From: Dichetophora obliterata
Lineage: Eukaryota > Arthropoda > Insecta > Diptera > Sciomyzidae
Length of the DNA: 64,000 nucleotides
Reading direction: 5' to 3'
Assembly (NCBI GenBank): GCA_963920525.1
Contig: OY986438.1
Coordinates: 191,214,962-191,278,961 of the forward strand
The notes beneath the pieces are model-generated. The model saw only the letters and a program-made list of their open reading frames with translations, searched no databases and was not told where the DNA came from. The position numbers and the translations under genes were made by a program. Positions 45,602-56,482 of this stretch are shown here, one piece after another. Position 1 is the stretch's first letter. Each line of letters starts with the position of its first letter.

Positions 45602-48516
45602 TCGTCACCTAAAATGCCCAAAGGCGTAACCCTCATTATCATAATTTTACAGGAGAAGCAAAAAACGTTATAAAATAAAAACTGTTTAATTTTAAATCGC
45701 GATTTCTTCACATCTTGTCTTAAGATAGACGACAAACTTATTTCTGTAAAAAAAAATATATTTTTTTCAGAATTTCGGAAGTTATGTGGGTTACGTCTTT
45801 TGTTATTGTTTTTCTCTGAAATGCCTAAAGGCGTAACCCACAGTTTCGTGAGTTTTGTAGTTGAAATAATTAATATGAAAAATATTTATGATTCAAACGA
45901 TGAATTTTTAACAGCTTGCTTAAACGACGGTGATATACTTATAAAAAAAAAGTTGGTTTTCTGAATTACGGATACTGTTTTTCTACAATCTTAAGGCGGA
46001 ACATTAGGATATCTGTTAAATTGAATGGTACATATTTTTTAAAATATTTATTGTAGTTTATTATTAAATTCGCTGAAAAATGGCTTAAAGTATTCAAAAG
46101 ATAAGGTGGAATAAAACAAAATAAAAAAAATTCATTGACGAAAAAAAATGCTAATACAGGTAGTAAGGTAGAGTAGAAGTGAAGTAACATATTATAACAT
46201 TTTAATTATATTTTTTTAATTCTCATAAGGAATGTGGTCATAAAAATAATGACAGTCTCTTGGAAGTAAGTGTTTTAGGTCTTGTAGGTGTTGATATTTC
46301 TTTTTTGAAATTTTTATTCTTTGGGAGTACATTTCAGGAGGATCCACTACTTCGAATTTTTGCGCAATTCGCTGTGGAAGAATCTGGTAGTCGTCTTTAA
46401 TATTGATTTTAAAATAAATAATTCCACACGGATCGTATCCCAAAGCTCGGAGCTTATTGACTGTTGGATCTCCTTTTTTTTTGCCTAAGTATAACGAAAA
46501 CAAAATTTTTTCAATATTACAAAAAACTTCAGCTTTATTGTAATATTAATATTTATCTTACCTGGTCGAATAGAAGAATACCGCTTAGGAATAGAGTCGT
46601 AGTCAAGGAAGTATTTATGATCCAGGTGATGAACCTTAAGAGGTGCTGGCTTTGTTCGTGAAGTTTTCATTAAATCGACAAGCTGTGATGGTAAATTGAT
46701 CTGTTTTTTGTTAATTTTTCTTTGAATAATTGAATGTGTCGAATCACATTCCATTTGTGTATGGCCAACGACTAAATATTTGTGTTCCTCCACTGTAATA
46801 TTTGTCTCGACACATATAGAAAGTAAAGCATTAGATAGTACTTCATTGCGATTCTGATAGTAACAGCCATCAGAACATATAATAATATGGTTTATACTCG
46901 GCGATTGATCAATTACGTTTCTTATATATTTTATAATGCAGGTTGCAAAAGTTGATGCAACAAGATTTCCTTCGGACTCGTCCCAGACAAAGTTGTCAGA
47001 TTCGTGACTTTTAATATCGTATATGGTAAAATTGTGTATCTGTAACTTCATTTTGTAGTACGAAGCATTTGTATTTGATTGTGGAATCAGCTTTAAGGCT
47101 TGCATATCCATACATAATAATAATATATGTTCAGATTTTGCGTTTTCTATATCATTCAACTTTTCTTCTCTCATGTTTTTTATGTCCTCTCTGTGGAGGT
47201 CATACTGAGCTTCTGATAAGTTCTTAGCTTCATACGATGTGCAAATATCACACATGTCATTCTTCGGATTAAATATAGATACTTTATTTTGCTCTAAAAT
47301 GTTTTTAAATTTGGGAAAAGATACAGGCAATATCCCATTTTCTTTATGTAATTTGCTTTCATCACAATAAACGTCATACATGTGTCTATAGCTTTTAAAA
47401 TCCGATTGTAGATACAATCTGTTAGTGTACTGACGTCGATAGTATGATTCCAATTGGGCACATCTTCAAACCATTTATTTAAAAGTTCCAAACTTTGTTC
47501 ATACTGTTTTCCATTCTTTGTAACTTTTCGTTGTTGAGTTTTTAAAGCGGTGTGTTTTTCGGGACCTATATGACTACCGTTTAACTCAGCTAAATTCACC
47601 CAGTTTCTTGCCATTTTTTTTTTTGTTATTCCTAGCGTTGACAGAAACATTTTCTGGCAAACTTGGGGACGCATTGTATTTGTCTTTAAAAAATATATCT
47701 TTGTAACTGAGCGACGAGAATCTACTGCATATATTCGTTTTCTGCTTATTGTCTCAATAAGACTGGTTACGTAAATTTTCTTTTGGTTCCAAGACATTTG
47801 CCAGAAACTGTCGAATATTTCTATTCGCTCCATTTCTTGAAAAAAAGAACAATGTCGAGACGAGTTGCTTGCACAAAATGACGATGTGCATCCCGGTTTC
47901 ATTTCTCTTGCCATGCTTTCCGAATAATCATTTCCATTTGACCGTCTTTCATATTTTTTTCCATACATGCGATTAGTTTTGCTTTCAACTCTTTTATTTC
48001 TTTTAGGGGGCTTACTTAAAGCTTCATTTAAGTTATATTCATCGCTTGATATCATTTTTAACACTCCAATTCACTTTTTTTAATTAATCTGCACAAATAT
48101 AGCCAAAATCGCCAATGTTCACTGATTAATAACAGAAAGAAAACTAATCTAGGAAAGAGCAACTGTCATACGCTCAAAATGGCGGAAATCAAAATGGCGG
48201 AAATCAAAATGGCGGAAAAACAATGAAACAAATGAAGAAAAATAAACAAAACAAAAAAATTTGAACAAAAATCAGTGCCTGCATGAATCAATACTGTTTG
48301 CTCTATTTAAAATAATGTGGGTTACGTCTTTTGTGTTTTATGAAAACTTTCAAATGATGTTACGTCTTTTTCCATTTCTTAAATAAAATCGTTGTTTTTG
48401 AAGGTAGGAGCCTAAAATTTTGTAGGACCATGTATTTTAGCCTTGTGCACCAGATTCAATCAAAAAACGAATTTTGATTTTTTGAGGGTTACGCCTTTGG
48501 GCATTTTAGGTGACGA
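45602..48516 (-). mobile_element. Sola-like DNA transposon in the tandem array
   Basis: Inverted ends TCGTCACCTAAAATGCCCAA (continuing to GGCGTAACCCTC) lie at 45602 and 48516, flanked by TATA (45598-45601 and 48517-48520). Array unit 31234-31237 has a single TATA at the same place. Subterminal copies of GGGTTACGTCTTTTG occur near both ends (about 45791 and 48319). A 4-bp duplication is the mark of the Sola group; the name is tentative. Length 2915 bp. Confidence 0.85.
46216..48064 (-). pseudogene. Sola-like transposase, one frameshift
   Basis: The first frame (from 48064) has a basic N-terminus, FFLKTNTMRPQVCQKMF-type sequence and LNKWFEDVP. A one-base frame change at about 47450 leads into SYYRRQYTNRLYLQSDF, CDICTSYEAKN, LLLCMDMQALKLIPQ (candidate Asp), HIIICSDGCYYQNRN (candidate Asp) and VVGHTQMECDSTHS (candidate Asp). 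A 77-bp intron (46561-46485) then joins to GKKKGDPTVNKLRALGYDP, ending KKKYQHLQDLKHLLP. This is an insect-wide family of unnamed proteins. The DDD assignment is inference from conserved aspartates. Confidence 0.65.
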
Positions 48517-49530
48517 TATATATTTTCCGTTTTATTTATGTTAATAATATAAAACAATTATTAAAAAGTCAAGTTATTATAAAGTCAACATAATTCCACA
48601 AAATTTAAAAAATCCCCAAACAAAGCAATGTACTCGGTAAAATATTTTTATTGCCGGCCTGGTGTAAGTTAATTGGAATGACTGACAAATCGCTTTTTTT
48701 TTATAACGCGGACGGCAAATAATTTTTTAGTCAATTTTTGCAGAAGCCGACGGCAAAATGCACAAATCACTGGATTTTAACGCAATGTTAGCCTGTGCGT
48801 GAAGTCGTTGAATTTCGGCACAACAAAAAATATGGTGTGCTTTTGTAAAGCTTTTCCTTGTTTTTAATATTTTTTATTTTTCTAATCAATTTCCTCACAC
48901 TTTTAATTTTTTTATTTATTATAATTTTCTTTTTAGTTAACAAAAACACTTTCACAATGCACTTATATAAAATTGAGCCACATGAAAAGAAATCAATCAA
49001 CTAACCTTTGTTGTCTGGTTGAGTTGATTGAATTGGTGCTTTTTAAAGATGTTAAAAATGCGTATTTTTCCTTAGTCAAACTGAGGCTGGAAATGAACCA
49101 AGAAAGGCTCCAGAAAGGCCATCAGACTCGGAGGATCATAAACAGATTAGTTGGGTCTGTTCCTGTGAATATTGGATTCACAAAAGAGCACATACTTTTA
49201 ATATTAGGTAATTTTTATATAAAATTTCCTCACAGTTTTTCCGTTTCTAATACGTAGAAACTTCCCTTAGCAAATAATTTTTAAGCTCAAATTGATTAAA
49301 ATTGTTCCAATAAATCATATAAAGTATATATATTTTCCGTTTTATTTATGTTAATAATATAAAACAATTTTTAAAAATCCCACACAGTTTAAAAAATCCC
49401 CAAACAAAACCGTGTACTCGGTAAAATATTATTTTGCCTATAATCTTTGCAATTTGTGCTCGGTTTTATATGCAAATGGATAAAAAGGAAAACAAGAAAA
49501 TATTTTTACCTAGTTCCTGTAAAAGCCGCA

Positions 49531-50840
49531 AGGCTATGTTTTATTTTTAAGCCACAAGGCTAAGTTAAGAAAAAAAACTAGAGATTTAAATTTTTGTTTA
49601 GGCCTCTCGCTTGTCCATAAAAACTGATTTTATTTTCAAAAATGGTTTGCTTATAATATAAAAAAAAACAACAGTTTTCTTAATCCTATTTACAAGACTC
49701 CTAATTAAATTCCAATATTTTGATTTTAGTTTTTAAAAATCTATAACTGACCAATCACTTTCAGTTTGTTCTAAAACTCTATATACTTCCCCTCAAACTC
49801 ATACTCTTCACCAATATTTATTGTTTCACTTTATTCGTGGCCTTGACTTTATAGTGTTACTGGCGCTAGTTCAATTTATAACTTGTTGCGTTATGTTTTT
49901 CTGTGCAATGCACTTGGAACATAATGCTCGCTTTCGCGCTTACGCTTCTGCAATAACTAGCGGAGCAAGTGTAAAGTGTGCTAAATGCATTGAAAAGAAT
50001 TTGAGTGGAGTATTTTTTTCTTATAATAAAGGTTCCCAGTCTGCTAAAATATCAACATACAGACCGATTGCTCAAGTAAGATAAAATTTTATCACCCTTC
50101 AGCACAGTTGCCTCGGTGGGTTTTAATTTAAAGAAGTACTTTGATGGCTTTGACTTACACTTCCAGCTTCACTTCACTGACTGATCGCGTTTTCTCTTAT
50201 GTTTGCTCTTTTATAGGCAACAGCCGGTTGTTGTGTGACAGAACCGAACATCCACCTCGTAGCGTCGTGACATCCATAAACCGGATGACGAGGCACTTCC
50301 TGACTTAGCGGGCGTCTACATACCTAGCTATGCTTCAGCTTAGCTCAGGGAAAATGGTCGTGGGGTTGCTTCGTCAGGAAGTCGAGGGATGCGTTCTGCA
50401 CAAGTCGTACGTATGCAGACGATAACGGGAAACGGAAAAGGAACATTTGAATTAATTCAAATGGGCGGAAACAGGAAACGGATGGGAGAGAGGAAAAAAA
50501 ACCCGAAAGAAAAAAAACACGAACCAACTCGTAGCTTCTATGCACCATATAGCATGAGGGAGGAAGGTGTTAATGCCCCTCATCGTCTATACCCGCCCTG
50601 CCTGTTAATGAACGGAGAAGTGACTTCATTAACCCGAATAGTGCACCTAAGTGCAGCAGCCCCTTACCATGTCCTTACCTTTCATCGGTCCAAAGAATTT
50701 TACACCAATTTAGTGGATTAACAAAACACCCATTTTAAGGGATTTTTATTTATATTGATAAAAATATAGAAATGTTTTATTAAATTATCATTACAATATC
50801 TAAAAGAATTTTTTCGTATGATTTATACGGTAAGTGTCAA
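49531..50840 (-). mobile_element. Putative LTR/leader fragment
   Basis: About 1.3 kb without a supported gene. Read minus, a GC-richer segment (50640-50180) leads to a TATAAAAG box and an arthropod-type initiator, as in LTR promoters. No gag or pol follows; plus-strand frames at 49821-50084 and 50389-50721 have no family resemblance. Element family and borders not determined. Confidence 0.35.
50177..50215 (-). promoter_or_regulatory. TATA box and initiator, minus strand
   Basis: TATAAAAGAG (50215-50206) is followed about 31 bp downstream by GATCAGTCAGT (50187-50177), matching the arthropod TCAGT initiator at the expected spacing. Confidence 0.45.
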
Positions 50841-50849
50841 AATTATTTT

Positions 50850-51105
50850 TTTTTTCATTGTAAGGAAAAAGTAAGTAATAAGTTGTTTGGTTTTGATTTA
50901 ATCTATAAGGTAAGTATTTTTCTTTGCAGTGTACTGCAATGAAATTTAATTTTCATCGTAATAGAAAGTATTAAATTTTTTTTTTGTAAGGAAAAAGTAA
51001 GTAAAACGTTGTTTGTTTTTGATTTGTTCTACAAATGTCAGTATTTTTCTTTGCAGTGTACTGCAATGAAATTTAATTTTCATCGTAATAGAAAGTATTA
51101 AAATT
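50850..51105. repeat. Tandem duplication of about 127 bp
   Basis: Two adjacent copies share TGTAAGGAAAAAGTAAGTAA, TTTTTCTTTGCAGTGTACTG and TTTTCATCGTAATAGAAAGT. The second copy runs into the 3' end of the hAT-like gene, so its last coding bases were duplicated. Confidence 0.75.
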
Positions 51106-51325
51106 TTTTCTTCTTATGGAAAGAAGTTTTTCGTTGACGACATCGAACAATAATTTGCCGGTTACATTGCCATAAAATGTTTCAACAGAATATATTGACT
51201 CGAAAACATTGTAATCTGAATCAACGCATCGAATGCAGATTACAAGTTCATTAAAGGTCATTAATATCGGTGCTCTCATCAATACAGAATGAAAAAAATT
51301 CGCAATTTTTTAATTTTTCCCTTAA

Positions 51326-54182
51326 CCCTTTCATGTCAACTTTTCCATTTCAGAAAAAAAAAAATGTTTCTTACTTCAGATTCAGAAATTTAGGTTCAAT
51401 TAACAATATACTAAAAGAAAAAAATAAATAAATTTCATGGAAAAGGGTGTAGAGCCTAAGGAAATTTGTACAATATATTAACCAAAATACACAAAAGGAG
51501 TAAAAAAAATGTTTTGATTATATATATTTTTTTTATTATTTTTTTTATTAAATAATATAAAACATAAAAAATATTGCAATTCAATTAAGCATAAAATTGT
51601 ATAACATAAACATTAATTGATGTTATGGAAAAAATATGCATTTAATACAAAGTTTAATGTCATTTCAAAGGTACGGAAACATAAATATCATATATTTACA
51701 GAAAATTAATTAATTTTTAAATTGGCACTGACTCCATGAAAAGTTTGAAAACAAGTTCTTTCGCGAGAAATGCATAAATGTACATTGCATTTAATGCAAA
51801 TAAAAAATGTTCGTCCTGTACACCCAATATTCTTACACCTTGTCGGATTGCTCAGCCCATCATGAGCTGGAAGGTGTTCAAGCTTGTCTTCAATAATCTC
51901 ACGTATAGGCCGAGCTTCATACTTTTTTTTGCTGGTTGTGGGTTCAATGTCATTGTCAAGAACACGCAGAGGTCTGCCACGCTTCCGAATTGTACCATCT
52001 TTTGCAGAAAACACTAGATGATTTGCCACACTCATCCGGAAATGGAGTAAGTCCAAAATGTTTTTTTTTGGAATATTCAATAAACTGCAATCTTTTTTAT
52101 AGAGCAGCCAGGAAGCTACCATAGCAAAATCAATGAAATGAGAGATTAGGCGTAGTGTCCATTTTGTTGACTTCAGAAATATTCTATAGTAACTGATAAG
52201 TTGATCTAATAAATCAACGCCGCCCATTGAGAAGTTATACTTTTGTATAATTTCCGGCCTTTTTACATCCAAAACTTGCTTTGACTTCTTGCAATATCTC
52301 TTAACAATGTCTTCCTCACCCCTTGCTACAAAATTTGAGGCAATATGAATAGCTCTGCTATCCTGCCACTTTATCAAGCAAATTTTGTGATCATTGCTCA
52401 CTAAGCTATCCATTGCACCACGTCCTCTTTTTTGCAACTCTTTGTCTGAACTTAAACATGCTGTTCCAAATCTGTTAATACGTGCGGTTCCAGCAGCATT
52501 TATTCTTAACTGCGTAAGGATTTCAAGCAAATTGTATGAGTTAAAAAAGTTATCAAAATAAAGGTTATGGCCGGACTTTGTTAATCTTTTAATAAGGTGC
52601 AAAACTATTGTTGTTGAAAATCAATATTTTGCTAAGATTTCTGAATCAATTTTAGTTTGTTTTCCTTGGTATAGTTCAAAGTCATACGGAAATCCAGATT
52701 TTCCACATAAAACATAATTTTTGATACCCCACGGGTTTGGCTTTCCTTTATGATAAACTTTACAGGAAAGCCTTCCTTTAAAGGGAATTATTTGCTCATC
52801 GATGCAAACATCCTGCTCCACTGGTTCTTTCAAGCATCGGTTTCGTATCGTATTAATTAGTGGACGTACTTTTATGAACTTGTCATCACAACCATTAGGA
52901 ATAGACAAATTATCTATGAAATGAAGACATTTTCTCAGCTGATTAAATCTCCTTACTGTCATTGATTCTTTAAAAAGAGAAACACCCAATGTTGGGTCCC
53001 AAAACAAAGAAAGTCTGCGTAATTGCATGCTTCCCATAGCGATTTGAAGGCCTATCAGAACCTGAATCTCCTCCTTCGTGGCACTTTTAAAGCCTGCAAT
53101 GGTGTTTTGTGTAGCATACAAGTTTGTAAAAAATGTAGTACTTTCAAAAAGTTCGTTGGTAAAGAATTGCTTAAAATATTCAAAAGGTTTTCTTAGATTG
53201 TTTTCTTGTGGAGCATCACAGGGTTCAAACAGAAATGGATTCGGTTCATACTCTAATCTACGCCATTTTATGTCTTTTTTCAACGTAATTTCGTATTCTG
53301 GCCGAAAAGAGTTTTCACATGTTGTTACGGATTCAGCTACTTCTACCGGCTCACTTGCATCGCTAATAAAATTTAATTCATGCTCACCGGACTTTTCATG
53401 TACAATATCGAAACCATCTCGAAATTCATCAAAGTTTTCCTCAAAAATTTGTTCGTTCGTGTTATTATGCCTTATAAAAAATTTATAAGAATCTCGTCCT
53501 CAGGATCAATCTCTTCAATTTCACCTTCAGTACCGGTTTCAGCTGCTTCCCTTGTTTCACTTTCGTCATCCTCATAGTCCGATAAGTCCGCTTGTATATT
53601 TTCCAAAAAATCAGAAATTTCTTTTACTGTCAACCCCTTTTTACGCAAACTCATTGTTAAAAAGATCCTGCAAATCCTATAATTTACTGAAAAAATATTC
53701 GAAAAATTAGCAACCCTTCACGTATTTTGTGCAATATATTGACCAAATTATTTATGTACAATATATTGGATCTTAGCTTTTGCGTTATTTGTACAATATA
53801 ATGTACAATATTTTTAAGTTGGTAAAACAATTTTTTTTAAACGTTTTTTAAAATTTTTTTTTTAAATAAGTAACAAATAGAATATAAGCTCTTATTTAAA
53901 ACTTAAATAAAAAAAGATATTGTTGAATTACCTGCTTTAAATAATTTATTTTCTTTCCTCACTTGTTATAACACGCAAATGCAAAGAGGACTGTTTTTGA
54001 ATTTGAAATAAAAAACTAACTATGCTCGGTATCTCACTCAAATTTGAATTTCAAAAAGTCAAAGCATGCTTGATTTTAAAATAACGTTTATTTTTTCGCA
54101 AAACTTTCAATAGCTACGAAAACAGATGAAGTTAAAATATACAATTTTTTGTACAATATATTGTACAAAATCAACGAAAGGG
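51326..54182 (-). mobile_element. piggyBac-3, inserted in the hAT-like gene
   Basis: Ends CCCTTTCATGTCAAC and inverse of CCCTTTCGTTGATTT are flanked by TTAA (51322-51325 and 54183-54186). Excision in silico gives the continuous reading IVESALREKLKNCEFF. Subterminal copies of TTGTACAATATATTGTACAA or parts of it occur at 54149-54168 (perfect 20-bp palindrome), 53725-53815 and 51466-51480. Length 2857 bp. Confidence 0.93.
51706..53654 (-). pseudogene. piggyBac-3 transposase, one frameshift and one in-frame TGA
   Basis: Starts MSLRKKGLTVKEISDFLENI at 53654 with an acidic N-terminus. A frame change near 53475 is followed by a long reading with VCIDEQIIPFKGR (first Asp). A single TGA near 52623 separates ILAKY from the in-frame continuation with NLYFDNFFNSYNL (second Asp) and MGGVDLLDQLISYYR (third Asp). 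The C-terminal cysteine-rich domain reads CTGRTFFICIKCNVHLC. Only two small lesions; all catalytic residues remain. Confidence 0.85.
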
Positions 54183-54647
54183 TTAATGCCGATTCCACAA
54201 TAGCACCCAAATAAAGAGAACGCCGGGTTATACTATTGCGGGACAAAGGTAATTTTCTAATAAAATTAGTTTTACAACGGAGTTTTGCAAAAACTTTACT
54301 CAATGTATTTTTGACAAATGGCCCATCTAAAAGTTGCCTTCCCTTTTTTACAATATCTAAACTTATTAAGTTAGATAAACCCATTTTTAAATTCTCCTCC
54401 ACCATATCTTCATCATTTTCTTTAGATTGATTTACCCATTCCTTCAACTTTTCAATATAATTTTCTTATAAATTTTAAATTGTTTTTCTTTTTCTTCCCC
54501 CTGCAAATAATTCATGTCTGTGTGAACATCTTCAAAATGTTTTTTAAAATTATATTTCTTAGTTTTTTTAAATGTCTTATGACAAATAAGACATTGCATG
54601 TCATCAAAAGCATTTTGTAACATAAAATACTTTTCGGCTGACATCAT

Positions 54648-54895
54648 AAATATATCGCAATAATTTCAATTTATGTGTTCACTGACAGCAGTCTCGATGA
54701 CGATTAAAATGTAAAATAAGACACAGAAGTTCTGCAAGTGCAGTTTGTCTCTCCCACTCAACATGCTGATTTCCTATTGGTTGATTGACGATCAAACAAA
54801 AGAGCGTAAGTATACGTTTGAGTTTAATTTGCTGATATCAGCCACTACTGGGCATCTTTTATATAGGCGAGCGTGATTAACACTTGGAGCGTCGT
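54648..54895. other. Upstream flank of the hAT-like gene
   Basis: No gene. It may contain the promoter and 5' TIR of the hAT-like element, but no terminal repeat was identified. Confidence 0.35.
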
Positions 54896-55240
54896 GTTGA
54901 GTGCCGCTCACTGGTGTCATAGTGTGAGTGTGTAATTCGCTATGGTGTGACTGGTTATTCTCTCTTGCTCAGAGCGCCATGGTGAGTTGGCGTTCGATGA
55001 TGTTATAGGGTAAGTACCCCTCATGCGCCTTGGTGACCGGATACTCTCCTTTTCGCTCAGAGTGATATGTTGAGTTGTCGCTCACCCGATGTTATGCTGA
55101 CGGCGTATATTTTCTTTAGCTCGGAGCGCCATGTTGGTGGCCACTCAGGATGATGGTAGTGTGAGTGGCTGGTTTTTTAATATGGCGATTGATGTTTTTC
55201 CCGCTCAGAATGATGTGTTGAGTTGTCGCACACCTGTTGT
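54896..55240. repeat. Degenerate tandem repeat
   Basis: Three diverged copies of a unit with GCTCAGAGCGCCATG.TGAGTTG and GATGTTAT, starting at about 54968, 55058 and 55119, with a further partial copy near 55200. No gene. Confidence 0.5.
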
Positions 55241-56096
55241 ATTTAACGTCCGTGGTCTCCGTGCTTTCCGCAAGGAGAAGAGAGACCAAAGACGGGGAGC
55301 TAAAGAAAAGACTTTATTGTTAAATTATACTAGCGTTAGCTAGAGTCTTTTATTGTATTTTTAGGTTTACTTAATAAGGCCCGCTGTCTAGGCGAGGCTG
55401 CGACCTTAGGAAGTTGATTCTAAGTTAGCTCTGTCAGTTTCTGGTCGACCGCGGGGTTAATAAAGGAAAGTCCTCACTTTCCAATGATGGCCAAAATTTC
55501 CAACCATTCCAATAAATCCAATAAGTGGAAATTATTTACCAATACATAATTAAAAAAAGTGCCTACTCAATATGTAAAAGTAAATTTACATATTGTCATT
55601 TTACTTTCCCCTTAGCGGTACGCGATCACGCACACTTTACATGCTAGGGTAGGTAAATGAACGGCTTTATGCTGACCGTGCAAGCTGATGCCGATGCACC
55701 CAACAGTGCAATGTCTTGGTTTTGTTGCCGCCGACGTTGTAGCCAGAAACACTTGACAACTAAAAGCAAAACATTGGTTTTGTTTGTTTGGTAATTTAAG
55801 CGTGTGCGCTTAAATTAGGTCAGTCTTTTTATTTTCATGAACGCCGGCAATTTGAGTCACCGTACTCAAATTGGGTCTCGGTCGTTCGTTCATAATAATA
55901 AACAAAAGGATGTTTGTTATTTATGCGCTTGTACTAAGAAATCTGCTATACGGTGACGTATAGATTAAACAGATTTTTTGTACCGCATTCTAAAAAGTAT
56001 TATGTTCTTTATTGGTTTTTTGGTTAATTGTTTTTAGGAACATCGTGTGAGGTCGGGGTGTACAAAGTGTACAGGCGAATGTTGTGGGATACAACA
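55230..56096 (-). repeat. Putative 3' LTR
   Basis: Read minus it begins TGTTGTATCCCACAAC at 56096, immediately after a polypurine tract, and contains AATAAAGTC (55318-55310) near its far end. The lower border is uncertain. The family is unknown; the length of about 0.85 kb suggests a long-LTR gypsy-type element. Confidence 0.5.
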
Positions 56097-56109
56097 TCCC
56101 TCCCCCCTT
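56097..56109 (-). promoter_or_regulatory. Polypurine tract (AAGGGGGGAGGGA)
   Basis: Typical plus-strand primer site of an LTR retrotransposon, directly before TGTTGTATCC. The internal sequence on its other side (56110-56271) is cut by Tigger-2 and appears to continue at 61335-61444 and beyond Tc1-2. Confidence 0.55.
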
Positions 56110-56482
56110 ATAAAAGAAAATTTTTTCCTTGAAGAGGCAAAAATTTTCTGCAGGTCGGGTCGATGTTCAGAAACTGACATAGCTTTACATTACACTGTAA
56201 AGCTTAAATTTATATACATTTTTTTTTTCGCAATTAACTTATTTTGATTAGTTAAATATATAGTAATAGTACAGTGCAACTTCGATAATCCGGACACATA
56301 TAGTTTTAGGCTCGGTCGGATTATCGAGGCATCCGGACTATAGTAGGTCAAAAATTTTTGAAATAATCTAAGTGAATTAAAACATGAATTTGCTCTGTTC
56401 TTGCAGATACGTACATATACTTATTCAAAAACAAAAATAATACTAAATAGAATCCATATTTTTATGTGTATGAATATACATA

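Larger units (their letters stand above)
30821..49530. repeat. Tandem array of about 1.03-kb units, opened by three large insertions
   Basis: The landmark GGGTCTGTTCCTGTGAATAT (with variants) recurs at about 30841, 31889, 32899, 45328 and 49155. TATTGCCGGCCTGGTGTAAA-type sequence recurs at about 31340, 32408, 44600 and 48650. ATCATATAAAGTTTATAT recurs at about 31221, 32288, 36128, 45587 and 49315. With Transib-4, the gypsy element and the Sola-like element removed, unit lengths are about 1040, 1020, 1020 and 900 bp plus a rearranged last unit. Each unit contains a conserved short frame (KLRLEMNQERLQKGHQTRR with variants), but no recognised gene. It is satellite-like DNA. Confidence 0.85.
51073..54647 (-). 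pseudogene. hAT-like transposase N-terminal part, split by piggyBac-3
   Basis: Starts MMSAEKYFMLQNAF at 54647 with a C2H2 (BED/SPIN-DOC-like) zinc finger CLICHKTFKKTKKYNFKKH. A frame change follows near 54455, then KLKEWVNQSKENDED and SITRRSLYLGAIVESAL. After removal of piggyBac-3 the reading continues as REKLKNCEFFSFCIDESTDI, with the hAT-type first catalytic Asp. Then comes another frame change near 51255 and LVICIRCVDSDYN. It stops at 51073, so the rest of the catalytic domain and the dimerisation domain are missing. Confidence 0.72.

Noticed and set aside
50389..50721. 110-codon plus-strand frame
   Set aside because: Lies in a stretch that reads as LTR leader on the minus strand; no known motif.
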